Assembly: GCF_031454155.1 (NCBI RefSeq)
Contig: NZ_JAVDQG010000003.1
Location: 1 to 64,000 of the forward strand
Length of the DNA: 64,000 nt
DNA from: Desmospora profundinema
GTDB lineage: Bacteria; Bacillota; Bacilli; Thermoactinomycetales; DSM-45169
Direction: 5' to 3'
A program made the position numbers and the translations under genes. The notes under the pieces are model-generated. The model searched no databases and was not told where the DNA came from. It saw only the letters and a program-made list of their open reading frames with translations. Below are positions 50,313 through 58,728 of the stretch, in pieces; the first letter of the stretch is position 1; each line of letters begins with the position of its first letter.

Positions 50313-51044
50313 ATGAGCCGGCAGGGAGAATGGTTGGCGCTGGCAGTGGAAGAAGCTTGGAATTTGTCGTTAACCGCCCGTCAGCAGGAGCAATTTGAGC
50401 GATATGGACGTCAGTTATTGGAATGGAACGAGAAGATGAATCTGACGGCAATCACGGCGGAAGAAGAGGTGTTTGTTAAACACTTTTTTGACTCTCTCAC
50501 ACTCATCAGCGCCCTGCCGATGGATCGGGTACAATCTCTGGTAGATGTGGGGACAGGAGCAGGTTTTCCCGGGATTCCTCTTAAGATCGTGTTTCCTGAT
50601 ATCAGGCTGATTTTACTGGATTCCCTGCGGAAGCGGGTTCAGTTCTTACAGGAAATGGCGGAATGTTTGGGGTTGAAGGCAGTGGAAGCCGTTCACGGTC
50701 GGGCAGAGGAAGTGGCCCGGCAACGTTCCTACCGGGAACAATTCGATGTAGCGACGGCTCGGGCTGTGGCTAAATTGGATGTGCTGGCGGAATACTGCAT
50801 GCCGTTTGTTCGCAAAGGTGGTTGGTTTGTGGCAATGAAAGGACACGATGTGGAGAATGAGATTCAGGGGGCGGACCATGCGCTGCGAACCCTGGGAGGG
50901 GGAGAAAATGTCTCTGTCCTTCCCTTTTCCTTACCGAAGGAGGCGGGGAAGCGTCATCTGATTGTAGTTTCCAAAGAAAGGACCACTCCACGGGCATACC
51001 CTCGCAAAGCGGGAACTCCGCAACGAAAACCACTGGGACAATAA
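50313..51044 (+). CDS. rsmG: 16S rRNA (guanine-N7) methyltransferase RsmG
   Basis: The 243-aa SAM-dependent enzyme methylates G527 of 16S rRNA. The SAM site is LVDVGTGAGFPGIPLKI (about 71-87), and the start has MNLTAITAEEE. A basic tail (PRKAGTPQRK) follows. AAGGAGGAA lies before the ATG. Last gene of the mnmE-mnmG-rsmG run. Confidence 0.96.
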   Translation: MSRQGEWLALAVEEAWNLSLTARQQEQFERYGRQLLEWNEKMNLTAITAEEEVFVKHFFDSLTLISALPMDRVQSLVDVGTGAGFPGIPLKIVFPDIRLILLDSLRKRVQFLQEMAECLGLKAVEAVHGRAEEVARQRSYREQFDVATARAVAKLDVLAEYCMPFVRKGGWFVAMKGHDVENEIQGADHALRTLGGGENVSVLPFSLPKEAGKRHLIVVSKERTTPRAYPRKAGTPQRKPLGQ

Positions 51045-51083
51045 AAAAAGCAGCCTCTCCAAACCGGCTGCATCGGGATGTCA

Positions 51084-51113
51084 CCCAGGATCGGGATTGA
51101 TCCTGGGCTTTTT
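51084..51113 (+). terminator. Bidirectional terminator rsmG / 506-aa gene
   Basis: CCCAGGATC/GATCCTGGG is a 9-bp stem with a 6-nt loop, then CTTTTT. It lies between convergent genes. A GCAGCC/GGCTGC hairpin sits just upstream. Confidence 0.85.
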
Positions 51114-51115
51114 CG

Positions 51116-52636
51116 TCACCCCAAATTGTTAATCAAGTTGTGCAAGCCCCGAAGGGCCAATTTCCGTTTTTCCAACTGTTGGTCTTGTGAAGAACCATGG
51201 AAGGGTTCCATAAAATCTTCATAGGATTGGCCATAGGGGTCCTCGATATCGATACTGTCCCGTTTCAACCCTTGCTCTTGTGAGGATTGGGTCGTGTTGC
51301 GCAAAATATGGCGGGCTGCTTCCTGATTCATAAAAGATTGTTGCCCGTCGCGCTTTGGCGGGGAGGAAGATTCCCGTTCCGGGCGTGTCTCCTCTTTTCT
51401 CGCTTGTTTACGGGATAGGGGCCCTGTCTGCTCCCGACCGGACCAATCCTGACCATAACCCGAAGTTGCCGGTAGATCCCGGTTGTTTGAAGTGGTCCGA
51501 TCCTTTCGTGTAAAGGGGGCTTCTCCAGAGGAACGAAGCGGCCCCTGTGTCCGGGACGGGGTTTCCTTGGGTCGTTGAAACGGCTGATAAACGTTAGAAG
51601 GGGGAGAGGGAGAGGAACGTTTACGGTTTTCCCGGTGGTCCTTGCTCGAAGTCTCAACCTCTTCCGCATGGCGACGGTCGGCTTTAGGGACGTCTCCATT
51701 TGCTTCCCAAACCATGGATCCGGGAATGTTGGGGCTGGGAGTTTTCTTGGGTTCCTCTTTTTTTTCTTTTTTACGGGCGGACCGTTTCCACCGGCTTTGA
51801 TCCATCGGGATCACGGATGAAGAAAACGGTTGTCGCCGTTCCTTGGAGACTGGTGGCTCTGCTGTATTCCCCGTTTGTCTCTTCTGGGGCTCCTCCGTTC
51901 TGGCGGAGGGAGAGCTCGGCTGAAACCGGGGCTTGGGTGACATCTTTGCCGACGGAGTCTGGGTGGGTCGACTTTCCATCTCTTTGACAGAGGGTTTTCG
52001 ATATTCACGGGTCATCCGCTTCCGAAAATCCATCTCCCGTTCCCGAAAAATGGGTTTGTCTGTAGAACGCTCCGGTTTTTCTTTTCGTCCCCCCGAAAAA
52101 GGACGATACAACAATTTGCGGCGCGCATGTATATGCCGATCCCGCAATGTTTCTTTTAACTGATCACGCTCGCTGTAAGTATAGGAAGTGAATCCATAGC
52201 CCGATGTCCTTTCATAATCGGAATCGATCAGTTCATTTTCTTCCTCTAATGAGGCTGACTCTTCGACAGGAGGCAGGGAAGGGGTGGGTCCCGGTTCAAA
52301 CTCGCGGGTGGGATTGACGGCACTCGGTTCTTCTTGTTCGCTTTGGAAAATGTATACGGAGTGACGAGTGTCCACGTCCAACCGTTCCATGCGAAACGAG
52401 AGTGTTCCCGTTTCCCGGTCTTCAACCATAAGAAGCCGATCCGCTTCCACTCCCTCCTGTTCAAGTCCTCCGGGGGAACCGTTCGATGTGCTGCACATCA
52501 CTGATGCGATGGCGCCAGGATTCAGCTTTAGTATCAGAGCGGTTTTACCCAGGCGGACGGCTTCTTTGGCAGCTTCCAATCCCGCTTGGTCTTTGCTGAT
52601 CACGATTAGATCGTAGTCTCCGCCCGTTTTTGCCAA
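51116..52636 (-). CDS. Protein with degenerate MnmG-like N-terminus and long disordered tail
   Basis: This 506-aa protein starts at TTG with AGGAGGGG 6 nt upstream. Residues 6-68 align without gaps to the MnmG FAD-binding N-terminus: YDLIVISKDQAGLEAAKEAV against [20 protein letters not shown], but the GxGxxG loop is lost. Residues about 100-440 are low-complexity, rich in S, P, K, R and E, with many RK-rich patches, hence probably disordered. A short C-terminal helix ends EKRKLALRGLHNLINNLG. It is downstream of the ParM-like gene on the same strand and may be its partner. No known family beyond the N-terminus. Confidence 0.7.
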   Translation of the reverse strand: MAKTGGDYDLIVISKDQAGLEAAKEAVRLGKTALILKLNPGAIASVMCSTSNGSPGGLEQEGVEADRLLMVEDRETGTLSFRMERLDVDTRHSVYIFQSEQEEPSAVNPTREFEPGPTPSLPPVEESASLEEENELIDSDYERTSGYGFTSYTYSERDQLKETLRDRHIHARRKLLYRPFSGGRKEKPERSTDKPIFREREMDFRKRMTREYRKPSVKEMESRPTQTPSAKMSPKPRFQPSSPSARTEEPQKRQTGNTAEPPVSKERRQPFSSSVIPMDQSRWKRSARKKEKKEEPKKTPSPNIPGSMVWEANGDVPKADRRHAEEVETSSKDHRENRKRSSPSPPSNVYQPFQRPKETPSRTQGPLRSSGEAPFTRKDRTTSNNRDLPATSGYGQDWSGREQTGPLSRKQARKEETRPERESSSPPKRDGQQSFMNQEAARHILRNTTQSSQEQGLKRDSIDIEDPYGQSYEDFMEPFHGSSQDQQLEKRKLALRGLHNLINNLG

Positions 52637-52779
52637 GTTGTTCCCCTCCTTCGGTACTGGAGTTGATCCAGCATGAGCCGATCTCCACCGCCCGTCCCTC
52701 TCTCAAAAGACAAAAAAAGCGACTCCTCGATGGTCCTCATCTCGGGTAAGATCGCTGCGATGTCTGGATGTTATGAAAT

Positions 52780-52804
52780 CCCCCAGAGGGAATGCTCTGG
52801 GGGG
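52780..52804 (-). terminator. Strong hairpin after the ParM-like gene
   Basis: CCCCCAGAG/CTCTGGGGG is a perfect 9-bp stem with a 6-nt loop, without a T run. It lies 28 bp past the stop and may attenuate read-through or stabilise the 3' end. 52640-52779 holds no gene. Confidence 0.55.
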
Positions 52805-52831
52805 TCAACCTATCGTTACTCAGATCCCACT

Positions 52832-54028
52832 TTATTTCTTTCCGCCGCCTTTTCCGCTGCGGTTTACCCGCTTTTCCGCGGAACTGGGTACACTGAATTC
52901 TTCCTGGATGGTGGCGGCCACTTCCTGTTGATTTTTTAATGGGACGGATTTGGATTTGCTTTGCGTAAATTTGCACAACCCGAATGCGTTGGCAAACTGA
53001 GCATCGATGCCGTAGTCTTCGGCAAAGATCAACTTGTCTCCGAACCGTTCCCGATAATAAGACTTGAACGGGATGGATGATCCCCCTGTGAGAATGATGT
53101 AGGTGATGTCATCGGCAAAATCGAGGCGGTTCCATACTTCGTCCACCAACGCGGTCCCCACTTCTTGAGTACAGCTGGAGACGATTTCGCTGACGTCGTA
53201 CACTTTACCCTTAAAGCTGATTTCACCCGAGCGGATGACCCGGTTTAAACTCCAGATCGGGTATTCCTTTCCGGTTTTATCAGGATCGACTTCGCGAGAG
53301 AATTCCGTCAATCGTTTGGAAAGTAGTTGGTATACATTGATCATCGCATGACGTGACGTGAAGCTTTGCCGTTTGATGATGGTTTCGCCGTGAAGCGTTT
53401 CCACATCGGAGGTTCCAAAGCCGAGATCGTTGATGCTCACCTTTTGAATGAACAGATCTTCATTCAAAAGCTGGCCTTCGCGGTCTAGGGCGATATGGAA
53501 CAAGGTGGCCATCGGTTGACTGATGACATAGAGGTTCTCCCGCTTGATTTCAAATTCAATCCGGCGGTAAGGCATGTTACCCTGTTTTACCTCAAAACTG
53601 TGCTTTCCGACCAGACGCCGCTTCAACTCTTCTTTGTAATCAATGTAGCTGTCAGTAGGGAGGGCGACGGAGACAATGGGCTCGCTGCCGCTGATTCCCT
53701 GAAGCATCAACCCGGTGCTCACCCGAAACATGATAAGATACTCTTGTTCACGGAACCACGTGGGGCTGAACAAGCGACGTTCATGAGAATCGAAGAGTTC
53801 ATCGTCGGCAGATTGTTCGATGGCCAATTTGCCAACAAACCACTCCGGATCCCCTTCTTTTTCACGGTACATAATGTTGTGCGGATCATTATTATACGTG
53901 ATTTCACCGACCCGATTGGGAACTACCATATTGCGGATGAACATCTTCAGAAATTTGTCTCCGTTGCGACTAACCACTTTCGTCCCATAATAGCCTTGGT
54001 CATTTCCTATATAGATGGGTGTGCTCAT
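52832..54028 (-). CDS. ParM/StbA-family actin-like ATPase
   Basis: This 398-aa protein has the actin-fold motifs: phosphate-1 IGNDQGYYGTKVV (about 7-19), phosphate-2 INDLGFGTSDVE (about 195-206) and adenosine motif ILTGGSS (about 320). ParM-type filaments normally segregate plasmids; here the gene is chromosomal, about 10 kb from dnaA and next to parS/noc. The C-terminus is basic (KRVNRSGKGGGKK). ATG follows GAGGAGGAG. No ParR-like small gene is adjacent; the downstream 506-aa protein is the only candidate partner. Confidence 0.85.
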   Translation of the reverse strand: MSTPIYIGNDQGYYGTKVVSRNGDKFLKMFIRNMVVPNRVGEITYNNDPHNIMYREKEGDPEWFVGKLAIEQSADDELFDSHERRLFSPTWFREQEYLIMFRVSTGLMLQGISGSEPIVSVALPTDSYIDYKEELKRRLVGKHSFEVKQGNMPYRRIEFEIKRENLYVISQPMATLFHIALDREGQLLNEDLFIQKVSINDLGFGTSDVETLHGETIIKRQSFTSRHAMINVYQLLSKRLTEFSREVDPDKTGKEYPIWSLNRVIRSGEISFKGKVYDVSEIVSSCTQEVGTALVDEVWNRLDFADDITYIILTGGSSIPFKSYYRERFGDKLIFAEDYGIDAQFANAFGLCKFTQSKSKSVPLKNQQEVAATIQEEFSVPSSAEKRVNRSGKGGGKK

Positions 54029-54049
54029 TCTAATGCTCCTCCTCGTTTT

Positions 54050-54156
54050 TTGTCGAAGGGCGTCTTTTCTCTCAATCTTGATTCTACCAAGGCGGAACGA
54101 CCAGGGTCAATATAAAGCATCAGGGAATCCAGCCGGAATCCGACGCTCTTCGACAA
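54050..54156 (-). promoter_or_regulatory. ParM-operon promoter flanked by a 15-bp inverted repeat
   Basis: TTGACC (54105-54110) and TAGAAT (54081-54086) are 18 bp apart on the minus strand. TTGTCGAAGGGCGTC (54050-54064) and GACGCTCTTCGACAA (54142-54156) are inverted repeats, 14 of 15 matching, on either side of the promoter. It could be a looping operator or a parC-like site. Confidence 0.5.
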
Positions 54157-54276
54157 GTGTTTCAGCAGGGAGGGGTCTATTCGGGGGATAACCTCTCTTT
54201 CCATAGAAAAATCGATAAAATTGAATTGAAAACATTTCCGGCACCGTTCATCTTTCGCGGAAATTTGTCAGACATA

Positions 54277-54476
54277 CTAGGGTCTGTCTGGTAATTCAAT
54301 TTTCCGCAAGAACGAGAGAGGGTCGGTATGGCTGGCGGAGAGCCTTTGCACTCATAGAGCACAAGTCTCGCCTGGGTCACTTCGCTCCCGGTCTCACTAT
54401 GCGCTTTTTGCAACGAAACGAAGACAGCCATACTGACCCGGGATCTCGCCCTACGGATTGTTCAGACACGCCCTAG
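54277..54476. mobile_element. TIR element, 200-bp form
   Basis: It begins CTAGGGTCTGTCTGGTAATT and ends GGATTGTTCAGACACGCCCTAG, with CTAG on both sides. Nearly identical to the copy at 46620. A partial end-like sequence CCTGTCTGGTTATTTCC follows at 54529. Confidence 0.9.
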
Positions 54477-54572
54477 TTCATTTTGGGTGTTTGACCCTTA
54501 GATTGGAAGGGAAAGCGAGAGCCGCTTGACCTGTCTGGTTATTTCCATAAAATATCCTCCTGATCGGCAAAC

Positions 54573-54622
54573 AAAAAAGGTTCATCCTTCTGACAATATG
54601 TCTGATGGGTGTCATGAACCTG
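54573..54622 (-). terminator. Orphan terminator on the minus strand
   Basis: AGGTTCAT/ATGAACCT pair around an inner hairpin and are followed on the minus strand by TTTTTT. No minus-strand gene lies upstream in 54623-55078, so it may end an antisense or small RNA. Confidence 0.55.
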
Positions 54623-54665
54623 TTGACTGAAGCTGAATTCCTTTTTATGTTGGGGAAATCAGTCA

Positions 54666-54681
54666 TGTTTCACGTGGAACA
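54666..54681. other. parS site
   Basis: TGTTTCACGTGGAACA differs by one base from the perfect consensus TGTTTCACGTGAAACA. It is a ParB/Spo0J loading site. Confidence 0.92.
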
Positions 54682-54741
54682 TGAATAGGGAAAAGCGGAT
54701 TTGTAAAACAGTTCCCGATTTCTATATGCAGGTAGTTCCGC

Positions 54742-55078
54742 TACAATAGAGAATAAGTAAGGGGGAGCTGACCCGTGTCTCATCGTTGCGGTTTATCTAG
54801 CGATAAGCACAATCGAAGTTGACGATCCAGCTTCGATCCTTTGTGAGTGATTCAAGGTCGGTGTTGCGACCAAAGGAAACCCTGTGGGTTGCGTTGAAAA
54901 GGTCCAGTGGGCCGATCCACCGCAATCATCAGCTTGGCGTTTTCGGATAAGTTCTATTTATCTGCTGCAAAAACCGATATCATTATAAAACAAAGGAGGG
55001 AGTGCAGGAAAATGTTCGGCTGACGCCGAGCACATTCCTCCCCACCTATAAGGATGGGGGATCCTGCACGAATGACGG
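54742..55078 (+). promoter_or_regulatory. Structured noc leader with stem-bridged ribosome site
   Basis: A -10 TACAAT (54742-54747) opens a leader of about 320 nt. Part one (54766-54934) is closed by AGCTGA/TCAGCT and TTGCGGT/ACCGCAA with inner hairpins ATCGAAG/CTTCGAT, GGTCG/CGACC and AACCC/GGGTT. Part two: AAAGGAGG (54992-54999) is followed by GTGCAGGA (55002-55009) pairing with TCCTGCAC (55062-55069), enclosing two hairpins (55013-55032 and 55040-55059), and ends 9 nt before the noc ATG. Confidence 0.6.
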
Positions 55079-55894
55079 ATGAAAGAACCATTCACCCGCC
55101 TCTTCGGTATGGCAGAAAGGGAAGAGGGTGATGAGGTGAAACCGTTAAGGGTTGATGATATCCATCCAAGCCCTTATCAGCCGCGTACCATCTTCCTAGA
55201 TGAACAAATTGACGAGCTCTGCCAATCGATCCGAACCCATGGGGTGATTCAACCGATCGTGGTAAGAAAAAGGGACCACGGATATGAATTAATCGCAGGG
55301 GAGAGGCGGTTGCGTGCCGTCAAGAAACTGGGTTTAAAGACCATTCCAGCAATGGTCCGGGATATGAACGATACGGAAGCGGCTTCGGTTTCCCTAATTG
55401 AAAATCTGCAACGGGAAGGTTTGACGGCGATTGAAGAGGCGCTGGCTTATCAACGATTATTGGATCTGCATGGTTTAACCCAGGAAAGTTTGGCTCAACG
55501 CTTGGGCAAGGGGCAGTCGACGGTAGCCAATAAACTGCGTTTGTTGCATTTGCCTGAAAAAGTGAAGGATGCCTTATTCAAGCGTCAAGTGACTGAGCGG
55601 CATGCACGGGCTTTATTAGGATTGAAAGACTCTGAATTACAGCTTAAATTGTTGCGTGAAATTGTGGACAAGGAGCTAAATGTCAAGCAGACGGAAGAGC
55701 GTGTACAAAAGTGGATGGAAGAGAAAAAGCGCCCCAAAGCAAAACGAAAGTCCTTTTCTCGGGATGTCAGGATTGCCGTCAATACGATTCGGCAATCCGT
55801 GGATATGGTGAAACAATCAGGGCTGCCGGTTTCTGCTGATGAGCAAGAACGGGAAGACTGTTATGAAGTCATTATTCGCATTCCGAAGCGATAA
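55079..55894 (+). CDS. noc: Nucleoid occlusion protein Noc
   Basis: The 271-aa ParB-like CTPase blocks Z-ring assembly over the nucleoid. The N-terminal membrane-targeting helix [16 protein letters not shown] mirrors that of B. subtilis Noc and fixes the start at 55079. Then follow [26 protein letters not shown], the helix-turn-helix [20 protein letters not shown] and [10 protein letters not shown]. An in-frame stop lies 6 nt upstream of the ATG and no normal ribosome site is present. Confidence 0.93.
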   Translation: MKEPFTRLFGMAEREEGDEVKPLRVDDIHPSPYQPRTIFLDEQIDELCQSIRTHGVIQPIVVRKRDHGYELIAGERRLRAVKKLGLKTIPAMVRDMNDTEAASVSLIENLQREGLTAIEEALAYQRLLDLHGLTQESLAQRLGKGQSTVANKLRLLHLPEKVKDALFKRQVTERHARALLGLKDSELQLKLLREIVDKELNVKQTEERVQKWMEEKKRPKAKRKSFSRDVRIAVNTIRQSVDMVKQSGLPVSADEQEREDCYEVIIRIPKR

Positions 55895-55940
55895 CTGACG
55901 TTAACAACATTTGAGAAGGAGAAAGAGGTGTGTCAACATC

Positions 55941-56705
55941 ATGGGTCGAGTTGTTGCCATCGCGAATCAAAAAGGTGGAGTGGGAAAGACGACCACATCC
56001 ATCAACTTGGGTGCCAGTTTGGCCACTCAAGGAAAAAGAGTGTTGATTGTCGATATTGATCCTCAAGGGAATACTACTTCTGGTTTGGGAATTAATAAGG
56101 CGGATGTCAAGCAATGCATCTATGATGTCCTGATCAGTGAGACGCCTGTTATGAATGTGATCCTGCCGTCGGGGGTGGAAGGACTGGATCTGATTCCGGC
56201 CACCATCGAATTGGCTGGAGCGGAAATCGAACTGGTACAAACACTGTCGAGGGAACATCGCCTGAAGCGTGCCTTGCAGGGTATTCGAGAGCGCTATGAT
56301 TTTATCCTGATTGATTGTCCTCCTTCCCTGGGTGTGCTGACGGTTAATTCCCTTACTGCGGCCGACTCGGTTTTGATCCCCATTCAGTGTGAGTTTTACG
56401 CGTTGGAAGGCTTGGGTCAGCTGCTAAATACGATCCGAATTGTACAGAAACATTTAAATAAGCGGCTGGAAATCGAAGGGGTTCTACTGACGATGTATGA
56501 TGGCAGGACCAATTTGTCCACGCAAGTGATGGAGGAAGTGAAGAAATATTTCCAGCAAAAAGTGTACAATACTGTTATTCCGCGCAATGTCCGATTGAGT
56601 GAGGCCCCCAGTCATGGTGTGCCCATTCTCAACTATGACGCTCGTTCCAAGGGTTCGGAGTGTTATGTGCAATTGGCGAAGGAAGTGATTTATCATGGCG
56701 GGTAA
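55941..56705 (+). CDS. soj: Chromosome partitioning ATPase Soj/ParA
   Basis: The 254-aa Walker-type ATPase has the deviant Walker A KGGVGKTTTS (about 11-20), Walker A' IVDIDPQGN and Walker B ILIDCPPSLG. It works with Spo0J in origin segregation and DnaA control. Start at ATG 55941 (MGRVVAIANQ); the longer frame is rejected. Overlaps spo0J by 11 bp. Confidence 0.96.
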   Translation: MGRVVAIANQKGGVGKTTTSINLGASLATQGKRVLIVDIDPQGNTTSGLGINKADVKQCIYDVLISETPVMNVILPSGVEGLDLIPATIELAGAEIELVQTLSREHRLKRALQGIRERYDFILIDCPPSLGVLTVNSLTAADSVLIPIQCEFYALEGLGQLLNTIRIVQKHLNKRLEIEGVLLTMYDGRTNLSTQVMEEVKKYFQQKVYNTVIPRNVRLSEAPSHGVPILNYDARSKGSECYVQLAKEVIYHGG

Positions 56706-57555
56706 AGGGTTGGGGAAGGGATTGGGAGCACTTTTTCCTGATACTGAGGTAAATGAAGGGGATCAGGTACAGGAAGCGGCTGTTGCGGATTTGCGCCCCA
56801 ATCCTTATCAACCGCGAAAGCACTTTGATCCGGATGCCTTGGCTGAATTGGTGGAATCGATCCGGGAACATGGGATTGTTCAACCCTTGGTGGTACGTAA
56901 AAGCATTCGGGGATATGAGATCGTGGCTGGAGAGCGGCGTTTTCGCGCTGCAAAAGACGTGGGGATGGATTCTGTACCAGTAGTGGTACGAGAGTTTTCC
57001 GATGAGCAGATGATGGAGATCGCATTGATTGAAAATCTGCAACGGGAAGACTTAAATGCCATCGAAATTGCACAAGCGTATCAAAAGCTGATGGAACGAT
57101 TCTCCTTGACACAGGAATCATTGGCCAAGCGTGTAGGTAAAAGCCGACCCCATGTGGCCAACTTTTTACGTATACTCCAGCTTCCTCATGAGGTACAGGA
57201 ACATGTTTCACGTGGAACACTCAGTATGGGCCATGCCCGTGCGTTATTGGGATTAAAAGAAGTGGATACACAAACACGGTTGGCGAAAAAAGTGATTCAA
57301 GAGGGTGCCAGCGTACGTCAGCTGGAAGAGTGGGTACAGCAATTACAAACCCAACCGATAAAGAAGAAAAAGAAAGAGAAGTCAGAGACCAATCCCGCCT
57401 ATAAACGCTATGAAGATCTGCTGCAGGAAGCATTTAGCACACCGGTGCGAATTCGACAAGGTCGGCGCAAAGGGAGAATCGAGATCGAATACTTCTCTCA
57501 ACGCGAATTGGAACGGTTAATAGAACTTCTCCAAAAAGATCGCATTTTGGAGTAA
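56695..57555 (+). CDS. spo0J: Chromosome partitioning protein Spo0J/ParB
   Basis: The 286-aa ParB CTPase clamp has GKGLGKGLGALFP at the N-terminus (Soj-stimulating), the CTP-binding GERRFRAAK and LIENLQRED, and a helix-turn-helix LAKRVGKSRPHVANFLR. A parS site lies inside the gene, as in B. subtilis. Begins within soj. Confidence 0.97.
   Translation: MAGKGLGKGLGALFPDTEVNEGDQVQEAAVADLRPNPYQPRKHFDPDALAELVESIREHGIVQPLVVRKSIRGYEIVAGERRFRAAKDVGMDSVPVVVREFSDEQMMEIALIENLQREDLNAIEIAQAYQKLMERFSLTQESLAKRVGKSRPHVANFLRILQLPHEVQEHVSRGTLSMGHARALLGLKEVDTQTRLAKKVIQEGASVRQLEEWVQQLQTQPIKKKKKEKSETNPAYKRYEDLLQEAFSTPVRIRQGRRKGRIEIEYFSQRELERLIELLQKDRILE
57204..57219. other. parS site inside spo0J
   Basis: TGTTTCACGTGGAACA, identical to the site at 54666, lies within the coding region of spo0J. 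Confidence 0.93.
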
Positions 57556-57567
57556 GGGGGGGAGTGG

Positions 57568-58713
57568 ATGATCTATCTGGACAATGCCGCCTCCAGTTGG
57601 CCCAAACCGCCGGAGGTGGCGGAAGCGATGGCGGAATGCGTGAATCGGTTCGGGGCAAACCCCGGACGAGGAGGGCATCGGCTCGCTCGTCAAGCAACGG
57701 AAGTGGTAGAGGAGACACGTCAATCCTTGGCGGGCTTTTTCGGAATCCGCGATGCCAGCCACTTGTTTTTTGTCCCCAGTGCTACCTATGCATTGAATCA
57801 AGCCATACAAGGAACGCTTCGCCCTGGTGATCACGTGGTCAGTTCAGCATGGGAGCACAATGCCGTGGCACGGCCGCTGGAAGCACTTAGACAAGCGGGT
57901 GTGATCGAGGTGACCTGGCTCCCTCCACACGCGTCTCTGGAGGGGAGCCGTGCGTGGCAGGAGGCGATTCTTCCATCTACCCGTCTACTGGTGGCCACAC
58001 ATGCTTCCAATGTAAACGGGGCGATCCATCCGATTGAGGCCATTGGTCAGTTGGCACGAAGTCGTGGAATTCCCCTGTTGGTGGATGTGGCGCAAACGGC
58101 CGGGATTTTGCCGATCGACGTGGAGGCGATGGGTATCACCATGTTGGCTTTTCCCGGTCACAAAGGTTTGATGGGCCCCCAAGGAATCGGAGGATTATAT
58201 GTCAATCCCGATCATCGACTTCATCCGCTTATCCATGGAGGAACCGGAAACCGATCCGAGGAATTGAATCCGCTGCAGGAACGTCCATGGTCATTTGAAC
58301 CGGGGACACTGAACACGCCCGGTATCGCCGGGTTGCAAGCGGGAATCCGTTTTGTTGAAGAGACTGGGGTGGAGAATATTCACCGGCGGGAGCGTGAGTG
58401 GATGGACCGCTTGATCGAAGGGCTTCGAGGTATTTCGGGTATCCGCCTGTTCTGCGCCGATGGAGAATCGCTACCGCTGCTTTCCTTCTCGGTGGATGGG
58501 ATTGATGCTCAGGAGGTGGCGGTTATCCTGGACCAACATTACGACATCGCGGTTCGATCGGGATACCACTGTGCTGCTATGGCTCATCGCTCCTTGAAAA
58601 CAGAAAATGAGGGAGGGACCGTTCGTGTCAGCCCTGGTTTTTTTAACACAGAAAACGATGTGGATTCATTGGTGAAGGCGGTAACAGAGGTGGTTCACGC
58701 TTTTCAACCATGA
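57568..58713 (+). CDS. Cysteine desulfurase-like aminotransferase class V
   Basis: This 381-aa PLP enzyme resembles SufS-type cysteine desulfurases. The PLP Lys is in AFPGHKGLMGP (about residue 197), the cofactor Asp in VDVAQTAG, and the persulfide Cys in RSGYHCAAMAH (about 333). It belongs to the variant family found next to spo0J in several Firmicutes. GGGGGGAG precedes the ATG. Substrate and sulfur acceptor are not evident. Confidence 0.88.
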   Translation: MIYLDNAASSWPKPPEVAEAMAECVNRFGANPGRGGHRLARQATEVVEETRQSLAGFFGIRDASHLFFVPSATYALNQAIQGTLRPGDHVVSSAWEHNAVARPLEALRQAGVIEVTWLPPHASLEGSRAWQEAILPSTRLLVATHASNVNGAIHPIEAIGQLARSRGIPLLVDVAQTAGILPIDVEAMGITMLAFPGHKGLMGPQGIGGLYVNPDHRLHPLIHGGTGNRSEELNPLQERPWSFEPGTLNTPGIAGLQAGIRFVEETGVENIHRREREWMDRLIEGLRGISGIRLFCADGESLPLLSFSVDGIDAQEVAVILDQHYDIAVRSGYHCAAMAHRSLKTENEGGTVRVSPGFFNTENDVDSLVKAVTEVVHAFQP

Positions 58714-58728
58714 GGAAGAGACGATGAT

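Noticed and set aside
54478-54666. 62-aa minus-strand ORF starting at parS
   Set aside because: No ribosome site; the ATG lies in the parS palindrome and the frame crosses a terminator hairpin.
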